Shown here piece after piece: positions 42,696 to 52,358 of a stretch of 64,000 nt of DNA (the first letter of the stretch is position 1; every line of letters begins with the position of its first letter). Source of the DNA: Tistlia consotensis USBA 355 (GTDB lineage: Bacteria > Pseudomonadota > Alphaproteobacteria > Kiloniellales > DSM-21159); the NCBI RefSeq assembly GCF_900177295.1, contig NZ_FWZX01000013.1, forward strand, positions 1 to 64,000, given 5' to 3'. A program made the position numbers and the translations under genes. A model generated the notes under the pieces. The model was not told the DNA's origin. It ran no database searches and saw only the letters and a program-made list of their open reading frames with translations.

Positions 42696-45600
42696 TCACG
42701 AGGTCGCCGGATCGCCGGCTGCGCCAGCCGCGTCCGTCTCCTCGCCGCGGCGCTTGCGCGAGAAGTTGCGGACGATCAGCACGAAGAACAGCGGCACGAA
42801 GAACACGGCCAGCAGGGTCGCCGAGATCATGCCGCCGAGCACGCCGGTGCCGATCGCGATCCGGCTCGCGGCGCCCGCGCCGGTGCTGATCGCCAGCGGC
42901 AGCACGCCCAGCGAGAAGGCCATGGAGGTCATGACGATCGGCCGCAGGCGCTGGCGCGCCGCCTCGATGGTCGCGTCGAGCAGGTCCATGCCCTGGTCGT
43001 AGAGCTCGCGCGCGAACTCGACGATCAGGATGGCGTTCTTGGCCGACAGGCCGATCGTGGTCAGCAGGCCGACCTGGAAGTAGACGTCGTTCGGCAGGTC
43101 GCGCCAGATCGCCGCGACGACCGCGCCGAGCACGCCGAGCGGCACGACCAGCATGACCGAGATCGGGATCGACCAGCTCTCGTAGAGCGCGGCGAGGCAG
43201 AGGAACACGACCAGCAGCGACAGGGCGTAGAGCATCGGCGCCTGGTCGCCGGACAGCCGCTCCTCGTAGGACAGACCGGTCCACTCGTAGCCGATGCCCG
43301 GGGGCAGCTTGGAAGCCAGCTGCTCCATCGCCGCCATCGCCTCGCCCGAGGACACGCCGGGCGCCGGCTGGCCGAGGATCTCGACCGAGGAGTTGCCGTT
43401 GTAGCGCTCCAGGCGCGGCGAGCCATAGGTCCAGTGCGAGGTCGCGAAGGCCGAGAAGGGCACCATCTCGCCCGCGCTGTTGCGCAGATACCAGCGGTCG
43501 AGGTCGCCGGGCAGCATGCGGTAGGGCGCGTCGGCCTGCAGGTAGACCTTCTTGACCCGGCCGTTGTCGATGAAGTCGTCGACGTAGGACGAGCCCCAGG
43601 CCGTCGAGACCGCCGAGTTGACGTCGGAGATCGCGAGGCCGAGCGCGCTCGCCTTCTCCTGGTCGACCTCGATGCGGAACTGCGGCGTGTCCTCGAGGCC
43701 GTTCGGCCGGACAGCGACCAGGTTCGGGTTCTGCGCGGCCATGCCGAGCAGCTGGTTGCGCGCCTGCATCAGCACCGCGTGGCCGCGGCCGCCGCGGTCG
43801 ACCAGCTGGAAGTCGAAGCCGGTGGCGTTGCCGAGCGCGATGATCGAGGGCGGCGTGAAGGCGAAGATCTGCGCCTCGCGGATCTGCGAGAAGGCGGCCA
43901 TGGCGCGGCCCGCGATGGCGAAGACGCTGTCGCCGGCGCCGGTGCGCTGCGACCAGTCCTTGAGGTTGATGAAGGCGATGCCGGCGTTCTGGCCGCGGCC
44001 GCTGAACGAGAAGCCGGCGACGGTGAACAGGCCGTTGACGTCCTTGGACTCGGCGTTGAGGAAGTGGTCCTCGACCTTCTTCAGGACCTCGATCGTGCGC
44101 TCCTGGGTGGCGTTCGGCGGCGTCGTGATCTGGGCGAACATGATGCCCTGGTCCTCGTTCGGCAGGAACGAGGTCGGCAGGCGCAGGAACAGGAAGCCGA
44201 GCAGGCCGACGACGACCAGGTAGATCAGGATGTAGCGCCAGCGCCGCCCGATGACGTGGCCGACGCTGCCCCGGTAGAAGCGGTTGAGCGCGTCGAAGCC
44301 GCGGTTGAACAGGCCGAAGAAGCCGCGCTTCTCGTGATGTGCCTGCTTGGCCGGGCGCAGCATGGTGGCGCAGAGCGCCGGCGTCAGCACCAGGGCGGTG
44401 AAGACCGACAGCGCCATCGCCGAGACGATGGTGATCGAGAACTGCCGGTAGATCGCGCCGGTCGAGCCGCCGAAGAAGGCCATCGGCACGAAGACCGCGG
44501 CCAGCACCAGGGCGATGCCGACCAGGGCCGAGGTGATCTGGTCCATCGACTTGCGCGTCGCCTCCTTGGGCGACAGGCCCTCCTCGGCCATCACCCGCTC
44601 GACGTTCTCGACCACGACGATGGCGTCGTCGACCAGCAGGCCGATGGCCAGCACCATGCCGAACATCGTCAGGGTGTTGATGGAGTAGCCGAAGGCGGCG
44701 AGCACGCCGAAGGTGCCGAGCAGGATCACCGGCACGGCGATCGTCGGGATCAGGGTCGCGCGGATGTTCTGCAGGAACAGGAACATCACGCAGAACACCA
44801 GGCCGATCGCCTCGAGCAGGGTGAAGACCACCTCCTCGATCGAGATCTTGACGAAGGGCGTCGTGTCGTAGGGATAGACGACGTGGTAGCCGGCCGGGAA
44901 GAAGGGCTCCAGCTCGGCGATCCGCTGGCGCACCGCACTGGCGGTGTCGAGCGCGTTGGCACCGGTCGCGAGGTTGATGCCGACGCCGGCCGCCGGACGG
45001 CCGTTGTAGCGGGCCACCGTGTTGTAGGACTCGGCGCCCATCTCGACCCGGGCGATGTCCTTGAGGCGGATCTGCGAGCCGTCGGTGTTGACCCGGACCA
45101 GGATGTTGGCGAACTGCTCCGGCGTCTTGAGACGCGTCTGGGCGATGATCGTCGCGTTGATCTGCTGGCCCGGCACCGAGGGCGCGCCGCCGATCTGGCC
45201 GGCCGAGACCTCGGCGTTCTGGGCCTTGATCGCCGAGGAGACGTCCGCGATGGTCAGGCCGTAGCTGGTCAGCTTGTCCGGGTCCAGCCAGACGCGCATG
45301 GCGTGCTGGGCGCCGAACAGGGTGACGCTGCCGACGCCGTTCACGCGGCTGATCGGGTCCTGGATCGTCGAGGCGACGAAGTCGGCGATGTCGGTCTGCG
45401 GCGTCGCGGGGTCGTCGGAGACGAAGCCCATCACCATCAGGAAGCTGCCGTTCGACTTGGTGACGCTGATGCCCTGCTGCTGCACCGCGTCGGGCAGCAG
45501 CGGGGTCGCCAGCTGCAGCTTGTTCTGGACCTGGACCTGGGCGATGTCGGGATCGACGCCGGGATCGAAGGTCAGGGTGATCTGCGCGTTGCCGCTCGAA

Positions 45601-45848
45601 TCGCTGTTCGAGGACATGTAGCGCAGGTGGTCGAGCCCGTTCATCTGCTGCTCGATCACCTGGGTCACGGTGTTCTCGAGCGTCTCGGCCGAGGCGCCGG
45701 GGTAGCTCGCGGAGATGCGCACCGAGGGCGGCGCGATCTCGGGATACTGCTCGATCGGCAGCTGGGTGATCGACAGGCCGCCGGCCAGCATCATGATGAT
45801 CGCGATGACCCAGGCGAAGACGGGCCGGTCGATGAAGAAACGGGCCAT
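42696..45848 (-). CDS. RND multidrug efflux pump, inner-membrane subunit (AcrB/MexB type)
   Basis: A 1050-aa HAE1-family transporter with twelve membrane segments and two large periplasmic loops. It opens [20 protein letters not shown]. The proton relay is present: [14 protein letters not shown] in TM4 and [14 protein letters not shown] in TM10. Length is normal. It is preceded by the adaptor and followed by the outer-membrane channel, giving a full tripartite pump. Substrates are likely broad. Confidence 0.96.
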   Translation of the reverse strand: MARFFIDRPVFAWVIAIIMMLAGGLSITQLPIEQYPEIAPPSVRISASYPGASAETLENTVTQVIEQQMNGLDHLRYMSSNSDSSGNAQITLTFDPGVDPDIAQVQVQNKLQLATPLLPDAVQQQGISVTKSNGSFLMVMGFVSDDPATPQTDIADFVASTIQDPISRVNGVGSVTLFGAQHAMRVWLDPDKLTSYGLTIADVSSAIKAQNAEVSAGQIGGAPSVPGQQINATIIAQTRLKTPEQFANILVRVNTDGSQIRLKDIARVEMGAESYNTVARYNGRPAAGVGINLATGANALDTASAVRQRIAELEPFFPAGYHVVYPYDTTPFVKISIEEVVFTLLEAIGLVFCVMFLFLQNIRATLIPTIAVPVILLGTFGVLAAFGYSINTLTMFGMVLAIGLLVDDAIVVVENVERVMAEEGLSPKEATRKSMDQITSALVGIALVLAAVFVPMAFFGGSTGAIYRQFSITIVSAMALSVFTALVLTPALCATMLRPAKQAHHEKRGFFGLFNRGFDALNRFYRGSVGHVIGRRWRYILIYLVVVGLLGFLFLRLPTSFLPNEDQGIMFAQITTPPNATQERTIEVLKKVEDHFLNAESKDVNGLFTVAGFSFSGRGQNAGIAFINLKDWSQRTGAGDSVFAIAGRAMAAFSQIREAQIFAFTPPSIIALGNATGFDFQLVDRGGRGHAVLMQARNQLLGMAAQNPNLVAVRPNGLEDTPQFRIEVDQEKASALGLAISDVNSAVSTAWGSSYVDDFIDNGRVKKVYLQADAPYRMLPGDLDRWYLRNSAGEMVPFSAFATSHWTYGSPRLERYNGNSSVEILGQPAPGVSSGEAMAAMEQLASKLPPGIGYEWTGLSYEERLSGDQAPMLYALSLLVVFLCLAALYESWSIPISVMLVVPLGVLGAVVAAIWRDLPNDVYFQVGLLTTIGLSAKNAILIVEFARELYDQGMDLLDATIEAARQRLRPIVMTSMAFSLGVLPLAISTGAGAASRIAIGTGVLGGMISATLLAVFFVPLFFVLIVRNFSRKRRGEETDAAGAAGDPATS

Positions 45849-45912
45849 GACGGCGGATCCTTGGACGCTCTGCAGCCTGGGGCTGAGGGAAAGGCGGAGA
45901 CGGCGGGGCGGC

Positions 45913-47130
45913 TCAGCTCGAGGCCGGCGCCTGGCCGGCCTTCGGTTGGGCCGGCGCCTGCTTGGCGTCGAGATCGACCGGGGTCACCTGGCCGCCCGGA
46001 CGGATCCGCTGCAGGCCGTCGACGGCGATGCGGTCGCCGTCGGCGAGGCCCTCGGTGACCAGCCAGTCCTGGCCGACCGCGCGGCTCACGGTGACCGGCC
46101 GCTGCTCGACCTTGTCGCCCTCGCCGATCCGCCAGACGAAGGCCGCGCCGTCGGTGCCGCGCTGCAGCGCCGCCTGCGGGACCAGAAAGGCGTTCTTCAC
46201 CTCGCCCTGGCTGACCACCCCGCGCACGAACATGCCCGGCATCAGCTCCTGCTTCGGGTTCGGAAAGACGGCACGCAGGCTGACCGTGCCGGTCGTCTCG
46301 TCGACCACGACCTCGGAGAACTGCACCCGCCCCTCTTCGGGGTACTCGCCGACGCCGTCGACCTTGAGCCGGACCGGCAGGTCGCCCTTGGCGGTCACCG
46401 TGATCTCGCCCCGGGCGATGGCGCGCCGCGTGCGCAGCAGGTCGTCGCTCGATTCGGTGAGATCGACGTAGATCGGGTCGAGCTGGGTGATGGTCGCCAG
46501 CGCGCTGGCCTGGTTGGCCGTGACCAGCGCGCCCTCGGTGATCGAGGAGCGGCCGATGCGGCCGGCGATCGGCGCCGAGACGACGGTGTATTCCAGGTTG
46601 ATCCGGGCCTTCTCGAGGGCGGCCTCGTCGGACGCGACGTCCGCCTTCTCCTCGGCCTGGGTGGCGGCGAGATCGTCGTAGTCCTGCTGGCTGACCGCCT
46701 TGCGGCTGATCAGGTCGCGGTAGCGCTTGAGCTTGGTTGTCGTCGCCGCCAGCGTCGCCCGGGCCCGTTCCAGCGCGGCCTCGGCCGACTTGACCTCGGC
46801 CTGGTAGGTCGCCGGGTCGATCTGGTAGAGCGGCTGGCCGGCCTCGACCGTCGCGCCCTCCTCGAACAGCCGCTTCTGGATGATGCCGTCGACCTGCGGG
46901 CGGACCTCGGCCCTGCGGTAGGCGACGGTGCGGCCCGGCAGCTCGGTGCTGAGCTGGACGGTCCGCGCGTGCAGCGTGCGCACGCCGACCTGCGGCGGCT
47001 GCGGCGCCGCGGGCTGGGCGCTGGCCGAATCCTCCTGGTTGCAGGCGGCCAGCAGCAGCGCGGCAGCGGTCAGCAGGGCGGCCAGCGGCAGCCGGAAAGC
47101 GGTAGAATGGAGGGTCGCTGAACTCGACAA
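45913..47130 (-). CDS. RND efflux periplasmic adaptor (AcrA/MexA type)
   Basis: A 405-aa membrane-fusion protein. The signal peptide ends in lipobox [26 protein letters not shown] and [18 protein letters not shown] form the two lipoyl half-motifs around an alpha-hairpin of ~80 residues. The TTG start at 47130 has GAAGGA 8 nt upstream. It is the first gene of the pump operon and divergent from a TetR gene. Confidence 0.93.
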   Translation of the reverse strand: MSSSATLHSTAFRLPLAALLTAAALLLAACNQEDSASAQPAAPQPPQVGVRTLHARTVQLSTELPGRTVAYRRAEVRPQVDGIIQKRLFEEGATVEAGQPLYQIDPATYQAEVKSAEAALERARATLAATTTKLKRYRDLISRKAVSQQDYDDLAATQAEEKADVASDEAALEKARINLEYTVVSAPIAGRIGRSSITEGALVTANQASALATITQLDPIYVDLTESSDDLLRTRRAIARGEITVTAKGDLPVRLKVDGVGEYPEEGRVQFSEVVVDETTGTVSLRAVFPNPKQELMPGMFVRGVVSQGEVKNAFLVPQAALQRGTDGAAFVWRIGEGDKVEQRPVTVSRAVGQDWLVTEGLADGDRIAVDGLQRIRPGGQVTPVDLDAKQAPAQPKAGQAPASS

Positions 47131-47206
47131 GGCACGGATCCTTCACCAAAAAAACAGACTTTTTCCCCTGGGGACAAAGTCTGTTGCGATAGCCGGCGAG
47201 AAACTG

Positions 47207-47223
47207 TACTGTACGATACAGTA
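47207..47223. promoter_or_regulatory. Palindromic operator between the RND operon and its TetR gene
   Basis: TACTGTA-CGA-TACAGTA is a perfect 7+3+7 palindrome in the only A+T-rich patch of the 156-bp divergent gap. Weak promoter-like hexamers (TTGCGA at 47184 on +, TTGCAC on -) place it at the -10 region for both directions. Confidence 0.7.
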
Positions 47224-47286
47224 TCTCTTTTCTGCTGCAGTGCAAGAGGCTTCGCTCGAGAAAATGACCGAGACGGCGATTCGGCC

Positions 47287-47934
47287 ATGACCGACGACAC
47301 GACGACCGCAGCCCGCAAGATCCAGTCGCGCGGCGAGGCGCGCCGGCGCGCCATGATCGAGGCCGCCTGGCAGGTCATGCAGGACAAGGGCTGCGAGGCC
47401 GCCACCCTCAACGACATCATCTCGCTGTCCGGCGGCTCGCGGGCGACGCTCTACGAGGCCTTCGGCGGCAAGGACGGCCTGCTCGAGGCCGCCGTCGCCG
47501 AGCGCTGCAGCGCCTTCAGCGAGTCGATGCAGCTGGTGCTCGACGAGCGCAACGATCCGCGCGCCGTGCTCCTGGCCCTGGCCGCCGCCTTCCTGGAGAA
47601 GGTCTTCGCGCCCGAGTCGATCCGCACCATGGGCATCTTCTGCGCCGAGGGCGGCCGCTTCCCGCACATGATCGAGACCTTCCTGCGCCACGGCCCGCGC
47701 GAACTCAGCGGCCGGGTCGCCCGCTATCTGGAGAGCGCGACCCGCGCCGGCAAGCTGCAGGTCGAGGATCCGGAGCTGGCTGCCGACCTGTTCCTCTCGA
47801 TGCTGCAGGGCCAGTGGGTGCTCAGAGTCATCGCCCAGTGTGCCCCGCCGCCGACGCCCGAGCAGCTGCGGAGCCGTGCCGAGACCGCGGTCGCGATCTT
47901 CCTCGACGGCCTCGGCGCCGGGCGGAAGGGTTAG
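47287..47934 (+). CDS. TetR/AcrR family repressor of the RND pump
   Basis: A 215-aa TetR-type repressor. The helix-turn-helix is CEAATLNDIISLSGGSRATL followed by YEAFGGKDGLLEAAV. The C-terminal half is of the AcrR/YdhM-like class (TetR_C_7), with MLQGQWVLRVIAQCA. Its location, divergent from the efflux operon with a shared palindrome between, indicates that it controls the pump and its own gene. Confidence 0.9.
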   Translation: MTDDTTTAARKIQSRGEARRRAMIEAAWQVMQDKGCEAATLNDIISLSGGSRATLYEAFGGKDGLLEAAVAERCSAFSESMQLVLDERNDPRAVLLALAAAFLEKVFAPESIRTMGIFCAEGGRFPHMIETFLRHGPRELSGRVARYLESATRAGKLQVEDPELAADLFLSMLQGQWVLRVIAQCAPPPTPEQLRSRAETAVAIFLDGLGAGRKG

Positions 47935-49316
47935 AACACGGGCGTCTCGCCGTAGCGATCCGGATCGAGGGCGACGGCGAGGCCCGGCCAGTCCGCCTCG
48001 CCGGCCCGCAGACGGTCCCGGTTGCGCCGGGCCGTCCCGGCGAAGAGCCGCAGCGCCGCGCGGTCGTCGAGCCCGGCGGTGTCGCGGCCGAGATGCTCGG
48101 CGAAGAGCGCGACCCTGAGGCCGCGCGCCACGGCCGGATCCCAGACCGCGGCATTGAGCTCGCTGTGCCCCGACAGCGAGCGCCTGTGGAGGTTGCAGGA
48201 GCCGAGGGTCAGCCAGGCGTCGTCGACCAGCATGGCCTTGGCGTGGACGTAGACCGCCCGGCGGCGGCCGGCGGCGTCGCGCGCCGCGAGGCCGGCCAGG
48301 GTGAAGGTCGGGAAACGGCCGAGCGCCGCCAGGGCCGCGAACAGCGCCCGCCCCTCCTCGGAGTCGCCGCGCCGCCAGCGTGCGACCGCGCCTTCGGGCT
48401 CCGCCGGCACCAGCAGCACGACCTCCACGCAGCGGGCCAGCGCCGCCTCCAGCCAGCCGGCGACCGCCGGCACCGGAACCGCCTGGTTCTCCAGGTAGAT
48501 CGTGCGCCGGGCGCCCTCGATCGCCCGGCGTTACTGCCTCAGGATCGTCCGTTCGCCCTCGGCGACCCCGAAGGCCCCGGTGCCCGGCGCCGGCGGCGCG
48601 TCGCCGTACCAGCCGGCCGGCAGCATGCGCTGGATCTGCACCAGGCTGCCGCCCGCCGGCACCGAGAGCCGTGTCGGGAACGGCAGGTCGGTCTCGGCGC
48701 CCTCGCCCCACAGGCCGTCCGCGGCCGCCCGCTCGCTGGCCTCGTTCCAGCGCTGGACGAAGTTGTGCTGCAGGTCGCTCGCCGCGGGGCCCGCCAGCTC
48801 GAGGGCGAGGTCGTGGCGACCGCCCGGCTCGGGGTGGCCGGGGGTGGCCAGCACCCAGGGCGTCGGGTTCATGCCGCCGAGGAAGACGGTCTCGCCGGTC
48901 CGGCCAGCGTCGACGAGCCAGCACTTCTGGTGCTGCCAGAAGCCGGCCGGCGCCCGGTCCCAGCGGATCGCGAAGGCCGAGCCGCGCTCCGCCAGCAACG
49001 CCCGGTCGGCCGGCGTGCCGGCGAAGGTCTGGCCCCAGCCGCTGCTCTCCGGATCGGGTCGCCAGAAGATCGCCCGCACGTCGAGGCCGCGCGCCGCGGC
49101 CCGGTCGAGCAGGTCGAGCAGGGAGCCGCGGCCGTCCGGCATCGGGAAGTCCGCCGCCGCGAAGGTCGCGAGCAGCCAGACGCTGTGCCGCGCGGCCTCG
49201 ACCGCTGCGGCGATGCGGCGGAAGGCGGGGATGCCGTCGACCAGGGGCTGCAGCCGGTTGCCCGGCCGCGGCGGGTAGGAAGCCGGCGCGACAGCCGGAA
49301 TGCTCGTCTCGTCCAT
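47931..49316 (-). pseudogene. Phospholipase D-family gene interrupted by one in-frame stop
   Basis: The same frame holds both halves of a PLD enzyme: the first HKD motif HQKCWLVD in residues 1-261 and the second HAKAMLVD in the lower half. A single TAA (48531-48533) separates ERTILRQ from RRAIEGARRTIYLENQ. In this family a Tyr-containing or other sense codon is expected there; TAC/TAT to TAA is the simplest explanation. Both halves are otherwise intact, so the change is recent, a sequencing error, or bypassed. Overlaps the TetR stop by 4 bp. Confidence 0.8.
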
Positions 49317-49399
49317 CGCCGTCCGTCCGCCTGCCTGGTCCAGCCGCCTGTGAGGCCGGCCAGGGTAGGGCGATTCGCGGGCGGACGGGACGCCCCGGC

Positions 49400-50032
49400 T
49401 CAGCCCTCCGCCGGAAAGCGCGTCGCAGCCAGGCTCGGGCGCCCGGCCATGCGGGTCAGCCAGGCCGAGAGCCCCGGCCGCGCCTCCAGCAGGCGCCGGC
49501 CGGTCGGCGCCAGGGCCAGATAGGTCAGCATCGGCGCGGCATGGAGGTCGGCGAGGCTGAGCCGCTCGCCGAGGAAGAAGGGGCCGGCGAGCAGTTCCTC
49601 CAGCACTGCGAGACAGCGCCTGGCGGGCTCGATCGCCGCCGCCAGCCGGACCGGATCGCGGTCGGCCTCGGAGCCGGCCTCGCGCACGAAGACGCCCCAG
49701 ACCAGGCTCGGATAGCCGTAGTTGTCGAGGATCCGCATGACCTGGGTCATGCGCGCCCGCTCGCGCGGCGCCTCGGGGCTGAGCGCCGGGCCCGGGAAGG
49801 CCTCGTCCAGGTAGCGCACGATCGCGTCGGTCTCGTAGAGCCGGAAATCGCCGTGCTCCAGGGCCGGGATCCGGCCGAAAGGCTGCAGCCGCTCGTAGCC
49901 GGGCGGCGGCCCCCCGGCGGCGAAGATGTCGACGGGCCTGAGCTCGTAGGCGACGCCCTTCTCCTCGAAGGCGAGCCGGGCGATGCGGACGTAGACGCTG
50001 TAGGGCGCGCCGTGCAGGACCGGGATCGACAT
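49400..50032 (-). CDS. Glutathione S-transferase
   Basis: A 210-aa GST. The N-terminal thioredoxin fold includes APYSVYVRIARLAFEEKGV (Tyr/Ser near the glutathione site), FGRIPALEHGDFRLYETDAI, with the conserved cis-Pro in RIPAL and ETDAI. The C-terminal helical domain has GPFFLGERLSLADLHAAPML, the N-capping motif. GGAGGT lies 4 nt before the ATG. It likely detoxifies electrophiles. It lies 13 bp downstream of the EamA gene on the same strand. Confidence 0.9.
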   Translation of the reverse strand: MSIPVLHGAPYSVYVRIARLAFEEKGVAYELRPVDIFAAGGPPPGYERLQPFGRIPALEHGDFRLYETDAIVRYLDEAFPGPALSPEAPRERARMTQVMRILDNYGYPSLVWGVFVREAGSEADRDPVRLAAAIEPARRCLAVLEELLAGPFFLGERLSLADLHAAPMLTYLALAPTGRRLLEARPGLSAWLTRMAGRPSLAATRFPAEG

Positions 50033-50045
50033 CGGGACCTCCCCC

Positions 50046-50963
50046 CTAGCCGCGCCCGACGACCGTCGCCGGCGGCGCCTGCTTGCCGAGCTGCGCCTCG
50101 CGGTGCGCGATGTAGAGCGACGAGCCGACGATGATCGCCGCGCCCAGCAGGGTATAGAGGTCCGGGACCTCGGCGAAGAAGGCGAAGCCCAGGACGGCGG
50201 CGCCGAGCAGCCGCGAGTAGTCGAAGGAGGCGACGAAGGAGGCCTCACCGGTGCGGTAGGCGTTGACGATCATCGCCTGGGCGGCGACGCCGACCACCCC
50301 GACGCCGACCAGCAGCAGCCACTGCACCGCCGTCGGATCCTGCCAGACGTGAACCGCCGGGCCGGCGCTGGTCAGGATCGAGGTGACGCAGAACCAGACC
50401 AGCATCGCGGTCTGGCTCTCGCCCTTCGGGAAGCGCTTGACCAGGATGACCGCGCAGGCGGTGCCGAGCGCCATGCCGACGGCGGCCAGCATCGCCGGGT
50501 CGAAGCCGGCGCCGCCGGGCCGGACCATGACCAGCATGCCGAGGAAGCCGATCGCGGTCGCGCTCCAGCGCCGCCAGCGCACCAGCTCGCGCAGCACCAG
50601 GGCCGAGAGCACGATGGTGAAGAGCGGCGAGGTGAAGCCGATCGCCGTGACCAGGGCGAGCGGCAGCCTGGACAGGGCATAGAAGCCGGCGGTCATGGCG
50701 CCGGCGCCGAACAGCGCCCGCAGCAGGTGCGTCGCCGGATAGGTCGTGCGGAAGGCCGCCGCGCCGTTGCGCCAGACGAAGGGCAGCAGCGGCAGCAGGG
50801 CGAAGAAGGCGCGGGCGAAGGCGACCTGCCAGAACGACAGGCCGCCGGCCGCCAGCTCCTTGACCAGCACGCCGTTGATCGAGAAGACCGTCGCCGCCGC
50901 GACCATCCAGGCCGCGCCCTGCAGGTTCGGGTGCAGCCCGGCGAAGCGCTGGCGGGGGCTCAA
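50046..50963 (-). CDS. DMT-superfamily EamA transporter, copy 1
   Basis: A 305-aa inner-membrane protein with ten hydrophobic segments in two EamA repeats. Marks are LRALFGAGAMTAGFYALSRL, ALVTAIGFTSPLFTIVLSAL and the C-terminal [18 protein letters not shown]. The substrate is unknown; drug/metabolite exporters of this type carry amino acids or nucleotides. A paralogue sharing this C-terminus lies at 54218, on the other side of a two-gene cassette. Confidence 0.88.
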   Translation of the reverse strand: MSPRQRFAGLHPNLQGAAWMVAAATVFSINGVLVKELAAGGLSFWQVAFARAFFALLPLLPFVWRNGAAAFRTTYPATHLLRALFGAGAMTAGFYALSRLPLALVTAIGFTSPLFTIVLSALVLRELVRWRRWSATAIGFLGMLVMVRPGGAGFDPAMLAAVGMALGTACAVILVKRFPKGESQTAMLVWFCVTSILTSAGPAVHVWQDPTAVQWLLLVGVGVVGVAAQAMIVNAYRTGEASFVASFDYSRLLGAAVLGFAFFAEVPDLYTLLGAAIIVGSSLYIAHREAQLGKQAPPATVVGRG

Positions 50964-51061
50964 ACGCCTGCTCCGGTCCTGCGCCGCCGGACCGGTGACG
51001 AAGCGCGCGGCATCACAGCGCGCCGCCCGGATCGTCCTCTCCCGTGAGGCACGGGACCCGA

Positions 51062-51084
51062 GGCCGGGCTGAGGGCGCCCGGCC
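51062..51084. terminator. Hairpin upstream of the unknown cassette
   Basis: Perfect arms GGCCGGGC / GCCCGGCC with a 7-nt loop lie 39 bp before the ATG of the 388-aa gene. No promoter is evident in this gap. Confidence 0.35.
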
Positions 51085-51122
51085 CCTTCCGCTTCGGCAC
51101 CGCAGGCGCATCGGAATGGCTC

Positions 51123-52289
51123 ATGGCTGACCGCTCCTCATCGAAGCCTCCCGACAGCGCCGAGTGGCAGGCCATTCGGGAAGAGACCGCCCGGATCGGC
51201 AAGTGGACGAAACCCGGCAGCAACGAGCTGACCGCGCTGACCGACGCGCTCAACGCTCTCTGCGCGACGGCACTCAGATACCAGAGCACGCGGCAGGAGA
51301 TCGACGCTGCCGAGGGCAAGCCTGGGTTACCCGATCTGCAGCGCGAGCTCTACCGCCTGTCCGGCGAGCTGAAGGACGGCAACGACAGGGTCTCGGACGC
51401 GATCGACCGGCTGAAGCGGGCCTACGAGCGGCAGCGCGTCTCGCCGATGACCTTCGAGGAGAACAAGCCCAAGAACCGGCTCAACCCGCGGCTCGACAAG
51501 CTGCGCGGCGAGCTCGACGCACTGGTCCACAAGCTCGGCCTCGACCAGCAGTCGGTCGGGCTGCCGACGCCCGAGGTCGCGCCGCCCGAGGAACAGGGGA
51601 AGGGGCCGCCGCCCTTCGGTCCCGGGGACCTGCCGCCGATCTTCCGCGACGGCCTGCCGAGCGGGCCGCCGCCGCCCGACGCGGCGCTCGAGCTCTACGT
51701 CTTCGTCACCGCCGTCGAGACGGTCTGGGACCGGCAGGCATCGCGCTCGCGCATCGTCCTGGTCCTGGAGGCGATCGACCAGATCTGGTTCGAGCTGGTC
51801 TGGGCGGCCCTGGCCAACAGCCCGAACACGAAGGTCGCCGCGGACACCGCGACGCTGGAAGGCCTGCTCGAGCACTACGACTACGCGCCTTTCGCGCGCT
51901 TCCAGGCCGAGCTGTCGGACAAGGAGCGCGCCGCCTGCCACGACGTCCATCTGCTCTACCACCTGGTCACGCTCGACAGGAGTCTGCCGGCGCCGGTCTA
52001 CAGCCTGGAGCTGACGCTGCCCGAGCAGATGCCGCCCGACTCGGAGCTGCCGGACCCGCTGATCGGGCCCGGCCTCTGGCTCGGGCTGCGGCTCGGCCCC
52101 GGCCGGGCGCTGCCCGGCCCGCCGGACGCCTACGTGCCGGGGATGGCGGTGATCGCCGTGCCGTCCGGCGACGAGGGCGAGGTCCTGCAGGAGCGCCCGC
52201 TCGTCGACGTCGCCTCGGCGCCGCGCGCGCAGCGCGCCCTGCTCTGGGCGCTGAACTTCCCGCAGCGGCGTTCGTCCGCCGAGCCCTGA
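51123..52289 (+). CDS. Unknown protein, first gene of an accessory cassette
   Basis: A 388-aa soluble protein. Residues 1-145 look helical and charged (QREIDAAEG-like QEIDAAEGKPGL, LYRLSGELKDGNDRVSDAID, DKLRGELDALVHKLGLDQQ). Residues ~150-185 are a Pro/Gly-rich linker. The remainder is mixed alpha/beta with ALELYVFVTAVETVWDRQA and ALLWALNF at the end. There is no signal peptide and no motif I recognise. It is followed 69 nt later by the MBL-fold gene, with which it probably forms an operon. Confidence 0.7.
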   Translation: MADRSSSKPPDSAEWQAIREETARIGKWTKPGSNELTALTDALNALCATALRYQSTRQEIDAAEGKPGLPDLQRELYRLSGELKDGNDRVSDAIDRLKRAYERQRVSPMTFEENKPKNRLNPRLDKLRGELDALVHKLGLDQQSVGLPTPEVAPPEEQGKGPPPFGPGDLPPIFRDGLPSGPPPPDAALELYVFVTAVETVWDRQASRSRIVLVLEAIDQIWFELVWAALANSPNTKVAADTATLEGLLEHYDYAPFARFQAELSDKERAACHDVHLLYHLVTLDRSLPAPVYSLELTLPEQMPPDSELPDPLIGPGLWLGLRLGPGRALPGPPDAYVPGMAVIAVPSGDEGEVLQERPLVDVASAPRAQRALLWALNFPQRRSSAEP

Positions 52290-52293
52290 GCCG

Positions 52294-52341
52294 CTGGCCA
52301 ACACGCCTTCTGGCCAACACGCCTTCTGGCCAACACGCCTT
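52294..52341. repeat. 16-bp tandem repeat, three perfect copies
   Basis: CTGGCCAACACGCCTT is repeated three times head to tail in the gap between the unknown gene and the MBL-fold gene, ending 2 nt before the AGGAGGT ribosome site of the latter. The copies start 4 bp after the stop. Confidence 0.95.
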
Positions 52342-52358
52342 CGAGGAGGTCCGCAACC

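Noticed and set aside
43434-46058. An 874-codon plus-strand open frame opposite the RND pump gene
   Set aside because: It is a G+C shadow: rich in Arg, Gly, Asp and His with no domain pattern, and fully antisense to an unmistakable AcrB-type gene.
52294-52341. Tandem repeats considered as a CRISPR array
   Set aside because: The units are only 16 bp and directly adjacent with no spacers. The same holds for 30484-30522 and 60563-60602. No cas genes are present.
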